The position numbers were made by a program, and so were the translations under genes. Shown piece after piece: positions 10,830 to 21,634 of a stretch of DNA of 35,406 nucleotides. Numbering within the stretch: the first letter of the stretch is position 1; every line of letters starts with the position of its first letter. The notes under the pieces were generated by a model. The model did not search any database, was not told the DNA's origin, and saw only the letters and a program-made list of their open reading frames with translations. The stretch comes from Chara braunii (taxonomy: Eukaryota > Streptophyta > Charophyceae > Charales > Characeae): assembly GCA_003427395.1 (NCBI GenBank), contig BFEA01000050.1, positions 2,050,344 to 2,085,749 of the forward strand, written 5' to 3'.

Positions 10830-11035
10830 GGTTGAGGACTTTTCTACCAGTTTACAGGCCCCTCTGCAGTTAAACTTTTGTCGCCCTCTGGTCAGCTGTT
10901 GTCAACCCACGTCATCCGTCAGTGGTCCGTCGTCGTCAGGTCCGGTCGTTTGCTGGTCAACTTTTCTGGGTCTGTCATTTCCTTGTCCCTACAGTGAGAG
11001 TATCGTCTCCCTAAGTCCTTGCATCTCTTCCCACC

Positions 11036-12133
11036 ATGTTCACCTCTGCTTGTCACGCCGGCCACCATCCCACAAACCAGGTTAACCCTCCCACTTCCCC
11101 ACCTACCTCCCCTCCGCTAAGTCTTAACAGGTCCCGTACCCAACCTTCACCTCCCGCTGAGCCCCTCATCTATGACCCATTCCCCCTCGACTTTTCCCCC
11201 CCCAACATCACCATACAATTTGAATTTTCACTATCCGATGAATCTCTGACTACTGCTATTTTTACCTCCCTTATCACTCCCCTTTCTGACGTCTTATCCT
11301 CCCCACCCATCTCCGCAGAAGAACCCATTAGAAGAATCTTCGTCCTCGACCCACCCTCAGCCTCCCTGCTTCCCCTCCATCTCTTCGATCTCCCTACCAT
11401 CGTACCTCCCTCCTTCATCAACCTGCAGTCTTACTTCGTGGGTAAGCGTTTCAATTTTTACCCTTCCTTGAGTCACTTGCTAGAGTATATAGAGTCCAAT
11501 TCCTTCTGCATTTTTCAAAACGGAGCTCAATCCTTTTTCTTTCTTCTCCACGACCAAGCTCTTGAGTTTTTCTCTCACTTCTATTCCCTCACCATCTCCT
11601 CCCTCCTCTTCATTGGTAACCGTTGCTTTAACTTTCTTACTGAGGAAGAGCGGCTTTGCGCAGTGCGGCAACTTGCTTCTTACAAACGATAATTTGCGCA
11701 TGATCTCAAGGTTCCTTTCTATTGCTTTTGCATCTGCATCGCCAAATCTACGAAAGATTCGTTTAAGTGTTGGGTAAATAGCGGGATGTTAACCTTTACT
11801 GAAAACCTTCCTTCGATCGGAACGCGATCTGGATTCTCGTGCCCAATCGCTTTCTTCTTTAAGGGATTCTTCAAGCACCTCATCAAGGGTGACTACTACC
11901 ATCTCAGACTACATAATCTGCTTGCTTCAGGACTTGGCCCGTGGTTTCAACTCCTCACCGAACACATTTGTGGTCTGGAGCGTTATTATCTTCCCGCACC
12001 TGATTACCCTAGGGAACCGTTCAGACTGACCCAGCCTCCAATTTTGCGCCTCACACTCGGGCTCAAGGGCGCCCGCCACGACTTCTCTTTCATCAACGTC
12101 AACGACCAAGATGCCGTCAAGGAAGAAGGTTGA
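11036..12133 (+). pseudogene. Gag-like ORF1 of the retrotransposon, one internal stop
   Basis: One frame runs 365 codons with a single premature TAA at 11,690. The N-terminal 50 residues are rich in Pro, Ser and Thr. The middle (about 130-220) is hydrophobic and aromatic, and the rest has basic patches. I recognise no domain. Position just after the left repeat, and an overlapping Arg/Pro-rich frame downstream, suggest the structural (gag-like) protein of the element. A cellular gene captured by the element is a less likely alternative. The ATG at 11,036 is the first in frame in a Pro-rich context; the true start could be different. Antisense frames here are shadows. Confidence 0.45.
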
Positions 12134-12479
12134 TCCTTCCCCAGCCTCCAGACGGCAACGACGCAGATCCCCCGATCTGGATAATGAACCAACCTCTCCA
12201 CAAAGACCTATTCATGTGCAACAGTTGCTTATCATCCCTCGGCCTCCTTCCGCACCACCATCACCGTCTGCTCCAGCTCAACGCCTTTCCTCACCTCCCA
12301 AGATCATCAGACCACTAGCAAGAAGGAAACCTACCACCTTTAGATCCTTAGACTTCTTCTTCCTTCTCTCTATCTGCATCCTCTTCTTCCTTACCCTCTT
12401 TCTCTATGTTATACTCGTTTTCAAACTCAACCCCTCATCTCTCTCTCTTCTTCCTCCTATTCACAGATTTGGACGATGA
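12111..12479 (+). pseudogene. Basic, proline-rich frame overlapping ORF1, with a hydrophobic C-terminal segment
   Basis: It overlaps the end of ORF1 by 23 bases in another frame and starts MPSRKKVDPSPASRRQRRR, a strongly basic stretch. A Pro-rich segment follows, then about 20 hydrophobic residues (about 80-103) that would read as a membrane span. Either it is the frameshifted C-terminus of the gag-like protein (the basic part would suit nucleic-acid binding) or a separate small ORF. The hydrophobic run comes from CT-rich DNA and may be accidental. Confidence 0.35.
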
Positions 12480-13038
12480 ATTATTGGTATTTCCTCCTTT
12501 TTTCTTAGCACGGTCTCACTACTTATAGGATTAAGGAGGAGGATGGTGATGACCGAATGGATACAAGGAGGGAAGAAGAAGGAAGTGAATTTAGGGAGGA
12601 AACGAGAGAGGGGGGGGGGAATCCAGCTGAAGGATAATGGGAGGAATTGCTCTGCCTAAGCATCGGTCAACCAAATGTGTTGACTCGATCACCCCAAGCA
12701 GGATGGCGAACAGGACAGAAACATTGAACGAGATCAATGTTTTTTGTAAAGTTTTTTTCAAACAAATCATTTCGGAATTACAAGCAATAAATTGACTGTA
12801 TTTCGCACGGCTGCTAGATAAATTCTATCATTCTCACTACTTTTCACTTACCTTCATGTATGTCTTATGAAGCATTCTAAATCTTTCTTCAACCATTGTT
12901 AATTGCTTGTCATCAAACGCATCTCCCTACCTCTTTACCCAACCCATTTGGTGAACCGTTTATTTGCATTCACCCCGTTGTTTGGCTTATGTCTTAGGTG
13001 GTCTCACCTTCAGTAAGAATTCTGACTTATGGAATGTC
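12480..13038. other. Unassigned sequence before the satellite
   Basis: A purine-rich stretch with a G run near 12,610, then AT-rich sequence. No gene recognised. The end resembles the A-rich tail of the satellite units that follow. Confidence 0.4.
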
Positions 13039-13391
13039 AAAAAAAAAAAAAAAAAAAAAAAAGGAAGAAGAAAGGGAGAGAAAGAGAGGAGAATGAAGGA
13101 AAGAAGTGGTTTTATCCGCTCTCTCTGTACATTACTCTCTTTCTTTTCATGACGATCGATTGATTTTACCCTTCAGCCAATCGATGGGACGATTTCATTA
13201 ATCAGATCAATCGACTGACTCACCGGTTAATCGAACGTTCCGCCAACCATTCTTCTCATCTGTTTGTCGACTAAGCGTTGCATTCCTTGTCCACCCCGCC
13301 CTAAAAAAAAAAAAAAAAAAAAAAGCCCTTCAAAACACCTTCATCCCATGTTTGTCAACCTTTTACTTTGGATCCAATCTTCTAAACTTTC

Positions 13392-13396
<5 letters not shown>

Positions 13397-13432
<36 letters not shown>

Positions 13433-13461
13433 GAAGGGGGGGGGGGGGGGGGGGGGGGGGG
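13397..13461. repeat. Adjacent poly-A and poly-G tracts
   Basis: A run of about 31 A (13,397-13,427) is followed, after GAGGAGAA, by about 26 G (13,436-13,461). Their lengths should be treated as uncertain in the assembly. Confidence 0.9.
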
Positions 13462-13499
13462 AGGAAAGAAAAAAGCACAACCGATTATCGTGTAGATGA

Positions 13500-14460
13500 A
13501 AATTCAGAAATAAAAATAATTCGTGAAAACCTAACAAAACCTAATATTTTTTATAGAATGAAAAAGTAAAAGTCAAACTCTTATTTTTGACACATTAAAG
13601 AGAGTGTTTTTAATTGTTTCCCGAGAAAGGAGGCAAAAAAATTGGCAAAAAGTCTCGTGATTTTCAAAATGTGCAAGAAAACCCTTTCCGATAAAAAAAC
13701 ATGTTATAGGACTATAAGTCGTTTTCAGTAGATTGACAAAAAACATAGCTCAAACAATCAATCTGTAAGGACTGCAAGACGAACTTGAATGACGTTAAAA
13801 AAAATAGTTTCAGTGAATACTAATTTATAGAACTATAAGTCGTTTTCAACAGTTTGGTAAAAACCAAGTTATGTGGAAACTAATTTATAAAACTATAAAT
13901 TAATATAATCAATTTTAAAGTTTATTGTAAAATCCTTGTAAAAAAATATATTTTATGTAAAAAAAGAATTCAAACAACTTTTGTATCGGGGACATCTTCA
14001 AATTCTTAGCCAACCACGATTTAAAATTAAAAAATGAAAAAATATTTTAATAAAAAAATTTAAAAAATACAAAAAATAATATATTCGTCCATGCATGAGA
14101 GAACATATCTAAGAAAATGTATTCGGAATAGAAAAATATATGTGCATGTTTGGGAAACCCCCGAATAGGTTCATCGTGCTACATACCTTATAGAACTATA
14201 AATTTGATTTTTTTAAATAAACAAAAAATTGAAATGTTTCGATTCTTTAAATAAATGGTGCTTTGCAAGGTAGTGATTTTTTGTAAAAAAACTTGCTTCT
14301 CTCCTCACCACTTCTAGTGGTAAAAAAAAATAAAAATTTATTTATTTTTTGCAGTTAATTTACTTCACATAGAATGTTGTTCATGCAGGAGGCCTGAAAA
14401 ATGTATTATCTGAATCTTTAAAAAAATTTGTGCAAACCTAACATTTTTTTTTGTTAGCTT
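13500..14460. other. AT-rich insertion inside the satellite, nothing coding
   Basis: Very AT-rich. The phrase GAACTATAAGTCGTTTTCA or variants recur near 13,710 and 13,830, suggesting a decayed repeat. No gene seen. Confidence 0.5.
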
Positions 14461-14469
14461 TTCACGAAT

Positions 14470-14920
14470 TCTATGTTAAGTGAGAGTTTTTGGCAGTATG
14501 AAAATCCTGAATGGTCCTGAAGTGGTGAAATTTTCGAAGACCCTGAAAACCACATGTTTAGGCAGGTTGCATCCTGAAGTGGTGAAGGGTGTCCTGAAGT
14601 GGTCAACTGAGAGTTTTTGGCAGTCTGAAAATCCTGAATGGTCCTGAAGTGGTGAAAGGTCCGAAGCCCATGAAAACCACCCTTCACCACTTGAGGATGC
14701 AGCTTGCCTAAACATGTGGTTTTCAAGGTTTTCGAAGCTTTCACCACTTCAGGACCATTCATGATTTTCATACATGAATGGTCCTGAAGTGGTGAAAGGT
14801 CCGAAGACCTTGGAAACCACCTGTTTAGGCAGACTGCATCCTGAAGTGGTGAAGGGTGTCCTGAAGTGGTGATGAAAAATACGACTGTTGTTAACCTTCT
14901 CTCGAAAAAGGGGCTCACTA
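14470..14920 (-). repeat. CACCACTTCAGGA palindromic repeat block, inverted copy
   Basis: TCCTGAAGTGGTGAA and its complement occur many times in both directions. The block is the inverted counterpart of 18,375-18,760 and 20,235-21,130. The shared edge is AAGGTTAACAACAGTCGTAT at 18,392 and 20,246; here it appears reversed near 14,883-14,902. Confidence 0.85.
14680..14856. repeat. 84-bp-arm imperfect hairpin
   Basis: Left arm 14,680-14,763 and right arm 14,773-14,856 are imperfect complements separated by 9 bp. Both arms contain the CACCACTTCAGG and CCTAAACA(T/G)GTGG phrases. A transcript would form a long double-stranded stem. Confidence 0.85.
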
Positions 14921-15184
14921 ATTGTATAATTATTTCATCTCATCAGGACGATCGACCGATTTCACTTCAGCTAATCGATCGGTCGATTTTCATAATCAGA
15001 CCAACCGATTGACTCGCTGGCTAATCGATCGACCCGCTAACTATTTTTTTTATCTATCTATCTGAGCTCTGCATTTCTTGCTCACCACACCCCCAAAACA
15101 CACTAAAAACGCCCTCATCCCATGTGTGTTAACCTTTTTTCTAAACTGCCCCATTTAATGCTATTTCATTTATAAAAAAAAGAA

Positions 15185-15186
<2 letters not shown>

Positions 15187-15233
<47 letters not shown>
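15187..15233. repeat. (TA)n microsatellite in a satellite unit
   Basis: The TA tract occupies the place where neighbouring satellite units have an A-run. Confidence 0.95.
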
Positions 15234-15237
<4 letters not shown>

Positions 15238-16525
15238 GGACAGTAGGATGAAGAAAAAACGAAGGGGAAGGAAAGCAAGGGGCTCAATAAACGCAGGACG
15301 ATCGATCGATTCACTCGTCAAGCAATCGCTCGGCCAATTTTCATAATCAGACCAATCGATTGACTCACCACCTAATCGATCGACCCGTCAACTATCTTTC
15401 TCGCCTGAGCTTTGCATTTGTTCTTTACCCTGCCCTCAAAACTCACCCTCACCCCATCAGTGTCTGTTTGATTCGATCTTCTCACTGCCCTATTATTGCT
15501 ATTAAAAAAAAAAAGGAAAAAAAGTAAGAAAGAAGGAGAAGAGAAGGAGGTGGGAGAGAAGGAAAGGAAAAGGTTCACCAAATGCTTACTTTTTTCATCT
15601 CATTAGGACGATCGACTGATTTCCATAACCATACTAATCGATTGACTCGCTGGATAATAGATTGACCAGGCAACTTTTTTCTGTCGGAGCCCTACATTTC
15701 TTGTTCACCCCGCCCCCAAAACATAAGGTCGCCCTCATCCCACATATGTCTCTTGCTCACCCCGCCCCCAAAACACGTTCAAAACGCCCTCATCCCATGT
15801 ATGTCAATCTTTTTTCAGATTCGGTCTTCTAAAACGTCTAATTATTACCATTTCATATTAAAAAAAAAAAAAAAAAAAGGAAGAAGGAAGAAGAATCGAA
15901 GGGGAAGGAAAGCAAAGGGTTTATTAAACGTATATTCATCCCGTCAGGACGATCGACCGATTTCACTCTTCAACCAATTGCTTGGCCGATTTCCATAATC
16001 AGACCAACTGATTGACTCACCGGTTAATCGATCGACTCGTCAACCTTTTTGTTCATCTGTCTGTCTGAGCTCTGCATTTCTTGCTCACCCCACCCCCAGA
16101 AACTCGTTCATAAACGCTCTTATCTCATGTATGTCAACCTTTTACTGTTGGATTCGGTCTTCTAAATCTGCCCCATTATTGCTATTTCATATTACAAAAA
16201 AAAAAAAAAAAAAAAGGTGAAGAGAAGGAGGACGAAGAGAAAACGAAGGGGAAGGAAAGCAACGGGTTCAGTAAGCGCATATTCATCTCGTCAAGATGAT
16301 CGATCAATTTCACCCTTCAGCCAATCGCTCGACTGATTTCCATAATCAGACCAATCGTTTGACTCGCCGGATAATCGATCGACCCGTCAACCATTTTTCT
16401 CAAATGTCTGTCTTAGCTCAACATTTTTTGCTCATTCCGCACCAAAACACGTTCAAGAATGTCCTCATCCTATGTATGTCAACCCTTTACTTTTGAATTC
16501 ATTCGTCTAAGTTGCCTTATTATTG

Positions 16526-16529
<4 letters not shown>

Positions 16530-16602
<73 letters not shown>

Positions 16603-16660
16603 TCAAACAAAGCTGCTCGATATATATAATATATATACATATATATAAAGTCAAACAGAG
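16530..16660. repeat. TA-rich microsatellites with a small duplication
   Basis: Two TA blocks flank a repeated phrase, AGTCAAACA(A/G)AGCTGC(T/C)CGAT (about 16,602 and 16,650). Frames here encode Tyr-Ile runs and are not genes. Confidence 0.9.
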
Positions 16661-16914
16661 CTGCCCGATAAACCGTAGGCAGAGAGGGAGAAGAGGACAA
16701 CAAACGAGGGGTTGTGGCAAACTGTTTCGTCGGAGTTTCACCGACTCATCATGTGGCTGAACCCCCAACAGTCTGCAAAATCCCCTAACTGATTACACTG
16801 TAAGTGATAATCCACCTTACCCTGACTGTGGTTAAGCATCCACGACTGCCCGACAACTGATACCTTGAGCTGGGCACCAACCATTGCCCTCAAGGTACCT
16901 TTGGCAAAAGTCAT

Positions 16915-16940
16915 ATATATATATATATATATATATATAT
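16915..16940. repeat. (AT)n microsatellite
   Basis: A short AT tract in the A-tail position of a satellite unit. Confidence 0.9.
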
Positions 16941-17388
16941 CGTCAAAAAGAAGGACGAAAAGAAAACGTAGGGGAAGAAAAGCAGGAGGTTCATTAAACA
17001 CATGTTCATCGCGACTGGACGATCTATCGATTTCACCCTTCAGTCAATCGCTCAACCGATTTACATAATCAGATCCATCGATTGACTCACCGGATAGTCG
17101 ATCGACCCGTCAACTACTTTTCTCACCCGAACTTTGCATTTCTTGATTCACCCTGCCCTCAAAACACGATCAAATCGCCCTCAACCAATCGATCAAACGA
17201 TTTCCATATCAGACAAATAGATTGACTCATTGATTGTTTCAACAACCATCTCCCTCATCTATCTGTCCTCTGAGCTTTGTATTTCGTGTTTACCCCGCCC
17301 TCAAAGAACGATAAAAAACCCTCATCTCATGTATGTCAACCTATCACTTATTAACTTCGGTTTACTGAACTGCCAGTTATTTGCTATT

Positions 17389-17431
<43 letters not shown>

Positions 17432-18374
17432 TTCGAAGAAAAGAAGGGAAAGGAGAAGAGGCATAATCAAGGAATGAGTGCTTCTCTCTTTGATCGACCG
17501 GTTATTCCAATCGCTCATATCAATCCATCAAACGATCACATTGGAATAATCGGTCATTCGACTATAGATTGTTGCTCAGTCATCATATCTCTACCCCCCC
17601 CCCCCCCCCCTCCCCCTCCTCCGAACCCTCCTCCGAACCCTCCTCCTGTTTTCAAGCGAAATGTTGACTTCTAATCAGTCCACCATCCCGATTGATTTCG
17701 TCGGATTAATTGGTCGTCCTATTACTCGAGGATCTATCAAATTGACCATTGTTTTACAATATCCCCCTATGCGTACTGATAACCAATTGCAACCTTCTCT
17801 TTTCTTTCAAGTAAGTCCTTGTCATTTCCCTCCTCAGGCTTAACAACCTCTCACCATTATTGATACAATTTTGGAGTTGTCTCAATCTTTTCATCCCGCC
17901 TGACCTAAAATAACTTAATCGACCGACCGATTATCCCAAATACTCATCTCGATTATCAATTGATTTTCACTGGTTTAATTCGTCGACCAACTAAGTTGAT
18001 CATCTGCCCTCAACACAGTCTCCAATCTAAATCAACCCGACTCTTCACTGTACCAATTAAGTTTCCTGATACGACTTATCCCATCCGTGTTAAAGGACAA
18101 TCTTTCTGATTTTTGCTATCTGTTCGTTCTCAAGGAACACTTCCCCCTAAAAATCAACCTTTTTTCCAATCCAACTTTTTAATAAACTCTCTGGACTACT
18201 TGATCGACCTACTACGACGATGACTGAATACCCCTAATGTTAATCAATGTAAACTTAGTCGTTTAAGATTCACCTCATTCATCCTCAGATGATCGATTAA
18301 TCTACTGACCATGGATGAACTATCATATTGTTTTACTGTGCAGATAGATCATTGGCTCAAAACGTTTTTAGCCT

Positions 18375-18760
18375 CCTCTGGGTCTGAGAGAAGGTTAACA
18401 ACAGTCGTATCTTTCATCACCATTTCAAGACACCCTTCACCACTTAAGAATGTAGTCTGCCTAAACAAGTGGTTTTCAGGGTCCTCGGACCTTTCCCCAC
18501 TTCAGGACACCCTTCACCACTTCAGGATCAAGCCTTCCTAAACATGTGGTTTTCGGGGTCTTCAGACCTTTCACCACTTCAGGACCATTCAGGATTTTCA
18601 GATTGCCCAAAACTCTCACCTCACCACTTCAGGATGCAGCCTGCCTAAACAGGTGGTTTTCAGGCTCTTCGAACCTTTCACCACTTCAGGAATTTTCATA
18701 ATTTTCAGACTGCCAAAAACTCTCACTTCAGAATTTTCATTCCTGAATTTTTAGCTACCC
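18375..18760 (+). repeat. CACCACTTCAGGA repeat block (copy I)
   Basis: Repeats of CACCACTTCAGGA with CCTAAACA(A/T/G)GTGGTTTTC and AGACTGCCAAAAACTCTCA phrases. It contains the unoccupied version of the site where MITE copy 2 sits in copy II. Confidence 0.85.
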
Positions 18761-18762
18761 GT

Positions 18763-18978
18763 TAACCGCTGGTGTTGGGCCACAGTCTGTCATTGGGGCA
18801 AAAATCTATGTTGTGCTTCCCATCCTTCCCCTAGCCTTTTCGTCAGCTAAAATTGTAGATTGTGTCAACCCTCTCGCCCATGATATATCTCATTTTCTTT
18901 TCACCGTACAAAGGGACAACTCTAATAAACTTCATAGAGTTCATGCCCTCACAATCAAGATGAAAAACCCTATCCCTC
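18763..18978 (+). pseudogene. Gag-like fragment, first duplicate
   Basis: The frame reads GAKIYVVLPILPLAFSSAKI ... FTVQRDNSNKLHRVHALTIK and then meets the start of copy II, where it ends after a few codons (stop at 18,993). The same piece in copy II (from about 21,130) continues into the coiled-coil segment. So this is a truncated duplicate of the gag-like coding region. Differences between copies are largely conservative, which suggests the sequence once encoded protein. Confidence 0.5.
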
Positions 18979-20234
18979 AGCGGATAATCGATTGACCCGT
19001 CAACTCCTTTTCTCACCTTAGATTTACATTTCTTGATTCACCCCGCCCTCAAAACACGATCAAATCGCCCTCACCCAATCGATCAGCCGATTTCCATATC
19101 AGACAAATCGATTGACTCATCGATTATTTCTACAACCAGCTCCCTCATCTATCTCTCGCCTCAACTTTGTATTTCGTGTTTGCCCCGCCCTCAAAGCACG
19201 ATAAAAAACCCGTATCTCATGTATGTCAATCTGTCACTTATTGACTTCGGTTTACTGAGCTGCCAGTTATTTGCTATTGCAAAAAAAACAAAAAAAAAGA
19301 AAGCGGGGGGGGGGCGGGGGGAAGAAAAGAGGGGAAGGTGAAGAGGTAGAATCAAAGAGTGGGTGCTTCTCCCTTTGATCGACCGGTTATTCCAATCACG
19401 CATATCAATCCATCAAACGATTACATTGGAATAATCGGTTGATCGACTACAGATGATTGCTCAATCATCATATCTCACCCCCCCCCTCCCAACCCTCCTC
19501 CTGTTTTCAAGGAAATGCTGGTTTCTAATCAGCCCACTGTCCCAAATGATTTCATTAGATTAATTGGTTGTCCTCTTACTCGAGGATCTATCCAAATGAC
19601 CATTGTTTCACAACATCCTCCTATGTGTACTGATAACGAATTGCAACCTTCTCTTTTCCTTCAAGCAAGTCCATGTCATTTCTCTCCTCAGGCTTAACAA
19701 CCTCCCACCATTATCGATACAATTTCGAAGCCGTCTCAATCTTTTCATCCCGCCTGACCTAAAATAACTTAATTAATCGACCGATTATCTAAAATAGTCA
19801 TATCGATTGACAATTGATTTTCAATGGTTTAATCGGTGGACCAACTAAGTTCATCATCTGCCCTCAACACAGTCTCCAATCTAAATCAACCCGACTCTTC
19901 AGTGCACCAATTAAGTTTCATGACACAACCTATCCCATGCGTGTCGAAGGACAATCTTCCTTATTTTTGCTATCTGCTGGTTTTGAAGGAACTCTTCCCC
20001 CTAAAATCAACCTTTTTTCCAATTCAACTTCTTAATCAACTCTCTGGACTAATTGATCGACCTACTACAAGGATAAGTGAATACCCCCGCTGTTAATCAA
20101 TATAAATTTAGTCGTTTAAGATTGACCTCATTCATCCTTAGATGACCGATTAATCTACTGATCATGGATGAACTATTATGATTTTTTACTGTGCAGATGG
20201 ATCATTGACTCAATTTTTTTTTAGTCGCCTTTGG

Positions 20235-21130
20235 GACAGAGAGAAGGTTAACAACAGTCGTATTTTTCATCACCACTTCAAGACACCCTTAACCACTTCA
20301 TGATACAGCCTGCCTAAAACAAGTGGTTTTTAGGGTCTTCGGACCTTCAACATAAAAATTCCCACGAGAAATGAAAGTTGAAAAAACATTAAAAATAAAT
20401 AAAATCCTTCATATTTATAAATTATCATTCCAATGTTCGTCCAATTGTAGAATCTCTTGTTTTATTTGATAAGTTTTCGTCTAAATATGAGTTTTCCCTT
20501 CCAACTACATCTATTTGTTCAAGATGGAATGAAAGCCTGAGCGAGTTTATGAAATATTTTAATTAAAATTTTATTCTACTACAACAAATATCTTTTAATA
20601 TAGATTGGATTAACCTATTTATGACTGCAAATCCTTACTTAGAATGATAGTCCAATTAAAATATTTCATAAACTCATCCAGACTTTCATTCCATCTCTAG
20701 CATGCAGTTCAAATAAGAAAGGATACCCCATTCTTGAAAGGAAAGTTTTCAAGTACGACGAAAAATTAAAAAATTGGAATGACATTTTTTAAGATGGAAT
20801 GAAAATTTAAAATTTAGAATGTAATTCTACTATAGATTGATTATTCCATTCTAGGATTTTTTTCTGTTGTTTTACCACTTCAGGACACCCGTCACCACTT
20901 TAGGATGCAGCCTGCCTAAACAAGTGGTTTCCGGGGTCTTCGGACGTTTCACCACTTTAGGACCATTTAGGATTTTCAGACTGCCCAAAACTCTCACTTC
21001 ACCACTTCAGGATGCAGCCTGCCTAAACATGTGGTTTTCAGGGTCTTCGGACCTTTCACCACTTCAGGAGCATTCGGGATTTTCAGACTGCCAAAATCTC
21101 TCATTTCAGAATTTTCATTCCTGAATTTTC
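20235..21130 (+). repeat. CACCACTTCAGGA repeat block (copy II), split by a MITE
   Basis: Same block as 18,375-18,760 but interrupted at 20,348-20,869. Confidence 0.85.
20348..20869 (+). mobile_element. MITE copy 2 (522 bp)
   Basis: It begins CAACATAAAAATTCCC and ends TTTTTTTCTGTTG. TT is duplicated at 20,346-20,347 and 20,870-20,871. Copy I of the host duplication shows the empty site (GGACCTTTCCCCACTTC). Same orientation as copy 3, opposite to copy 1. No coding sequence. Confidence 0.88.
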
Positions 21131-21631
21131 AGCTACCTGTTAACCACTTGTGCTGGGTCCCAGCCTATCATTGGGGCAGAAGTCTACAGCGTGTTTCCCA
21201 TCCTTCCCCTAGCCTTCTCGTCAGCTAAAATCGTAGATTGTGTCAACCCTCTCGTCCATGATATATCTGATATTCTTTTCACCGTACAAAGGGACAACTC
21301 TAATAAACTTCATAGAGTTCACGCCCTCGCAATCAAGATGAAAAACCCTGTCCGTTCTCAACCCCCCCAACCACCCCTCCCCAACTCCCCCCCCCCCCCC
21401 CCCTCTCTTATCCGGATAAACCCCGCCACCTTTCTCACCTCTTCCGAACCATGCTCTTCCTCGTCTCATCTACCTGCCCCAATCACCATTGAAGCATTTG
21501 AGCAACTGAAGCAACAACTACTCTTCAAGGAGAAAGAGAACCGACTCTCTATTCAGAAACTTCAAACCGAGTTACTCAAGCGCGGAGAAAAAAAACAAGC
21601 TCTCAATCAACTTTATCAGAAGATACATTGA
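21124..21631 (+). pseudogene. Gag C-terminal region with coiled coil
   Basis: The frame reads GAEVYSVFPILPLAFSSAKI, then FTVQRDNSNKLHRVHALAIK, a Pro-rich linker over a C-run (21,362-21,408), and a charged heptad-like helix (EAFEQLKQQLLFKEKENRLS, about 21,492-21,551). It stops at 21,629 (TGA). In another frame, the next 150 bases read RHYDKDKDQGYDYFHTSKK, a basic, hydrophilic tail that may be the original C-terminus after a frameshift. Structural proteins of YR retrotransposons often lie just before pol. The function is inferred from position and composition and not from a recognised domain. Confidence 0.55.
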
Positions 21632-21634
21632 GAT

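Larger units (their letters stand above)
13039..17176. repeat. Diverged satellite array, unit 310-350 bp, rich in CGATCGA
   Basis: Units begin with GGACGATCGACCGATTTCAC or a close variant at about 13,151, 14,945, 15,296, 15,606, 15,947, 16,292 and 17,017. They pass through a cluster of AATCGATCGAC-type motifs, then a GCATTTCTTGCTCACCCCGC block and CTCATCCCATGTATGTCAAC. Each ends with a simple tract (A-run or TA-run, different in each unit), then a purine block GAAGGGGAAGGAAAGCAA. AT-rich DNA (13,500-14,460) and a palindromic block (14,470-14,920) interrupt units 1 and 2. About 380 bp of unrelated or TA-rich sequence widens the 16,292-17,017 interval. Confidence 0.8.
17091..18980 (+). repeat. 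1.89-kb tandem duplication, copy I
   Basis: It starts CGGATAGTCGATCGACCCGT and ends about ATGAAAAACCCTATCC. Copy II follows directly. Contents in order: satellite-like CGATCGA sequence, a long A-run (17,391-17,429), a C/CT-rich stretch (17,594-17,645), short coding-like fragments (including GLIGRPITRGSI), the CACCACTTCAGGA block, then a gag-like fragment. Stops break the coding-like pieces in both copies. Confidence 0.88.
18981..21351 (+). repeat. 1.89-kb tandem duplication, copy II (carrying MITE copy 2)
   Basis: It starts CGGATAATCGATTGACCCGT and ends about ATGAAAAACCCTGTCC, parallel to copy I. It exceeds copy I by about the length of MITE copy 2, which is absent from copy I, so the MITE arrived after the duplication or was never in the copied template. 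Confidence 0.88.

Noticed and set aside
10807-11085. Forward frame just after A1
   Set aside because: It starts inside the terminal repeat and overlaps the better ORF1; probably leader sequence.
12360-12430. Possible membrane protein (hydrophobic run near 12,111-12,479)
   Set aside because: Not called as a membrane gene: the segment comes from CT-rich DNA, and the frame overlaps a likely gag ORF.
16512-16768. Tyr-Ile repeat proteins on both strands
   Set aside because: They are translations of TA microsatellites.
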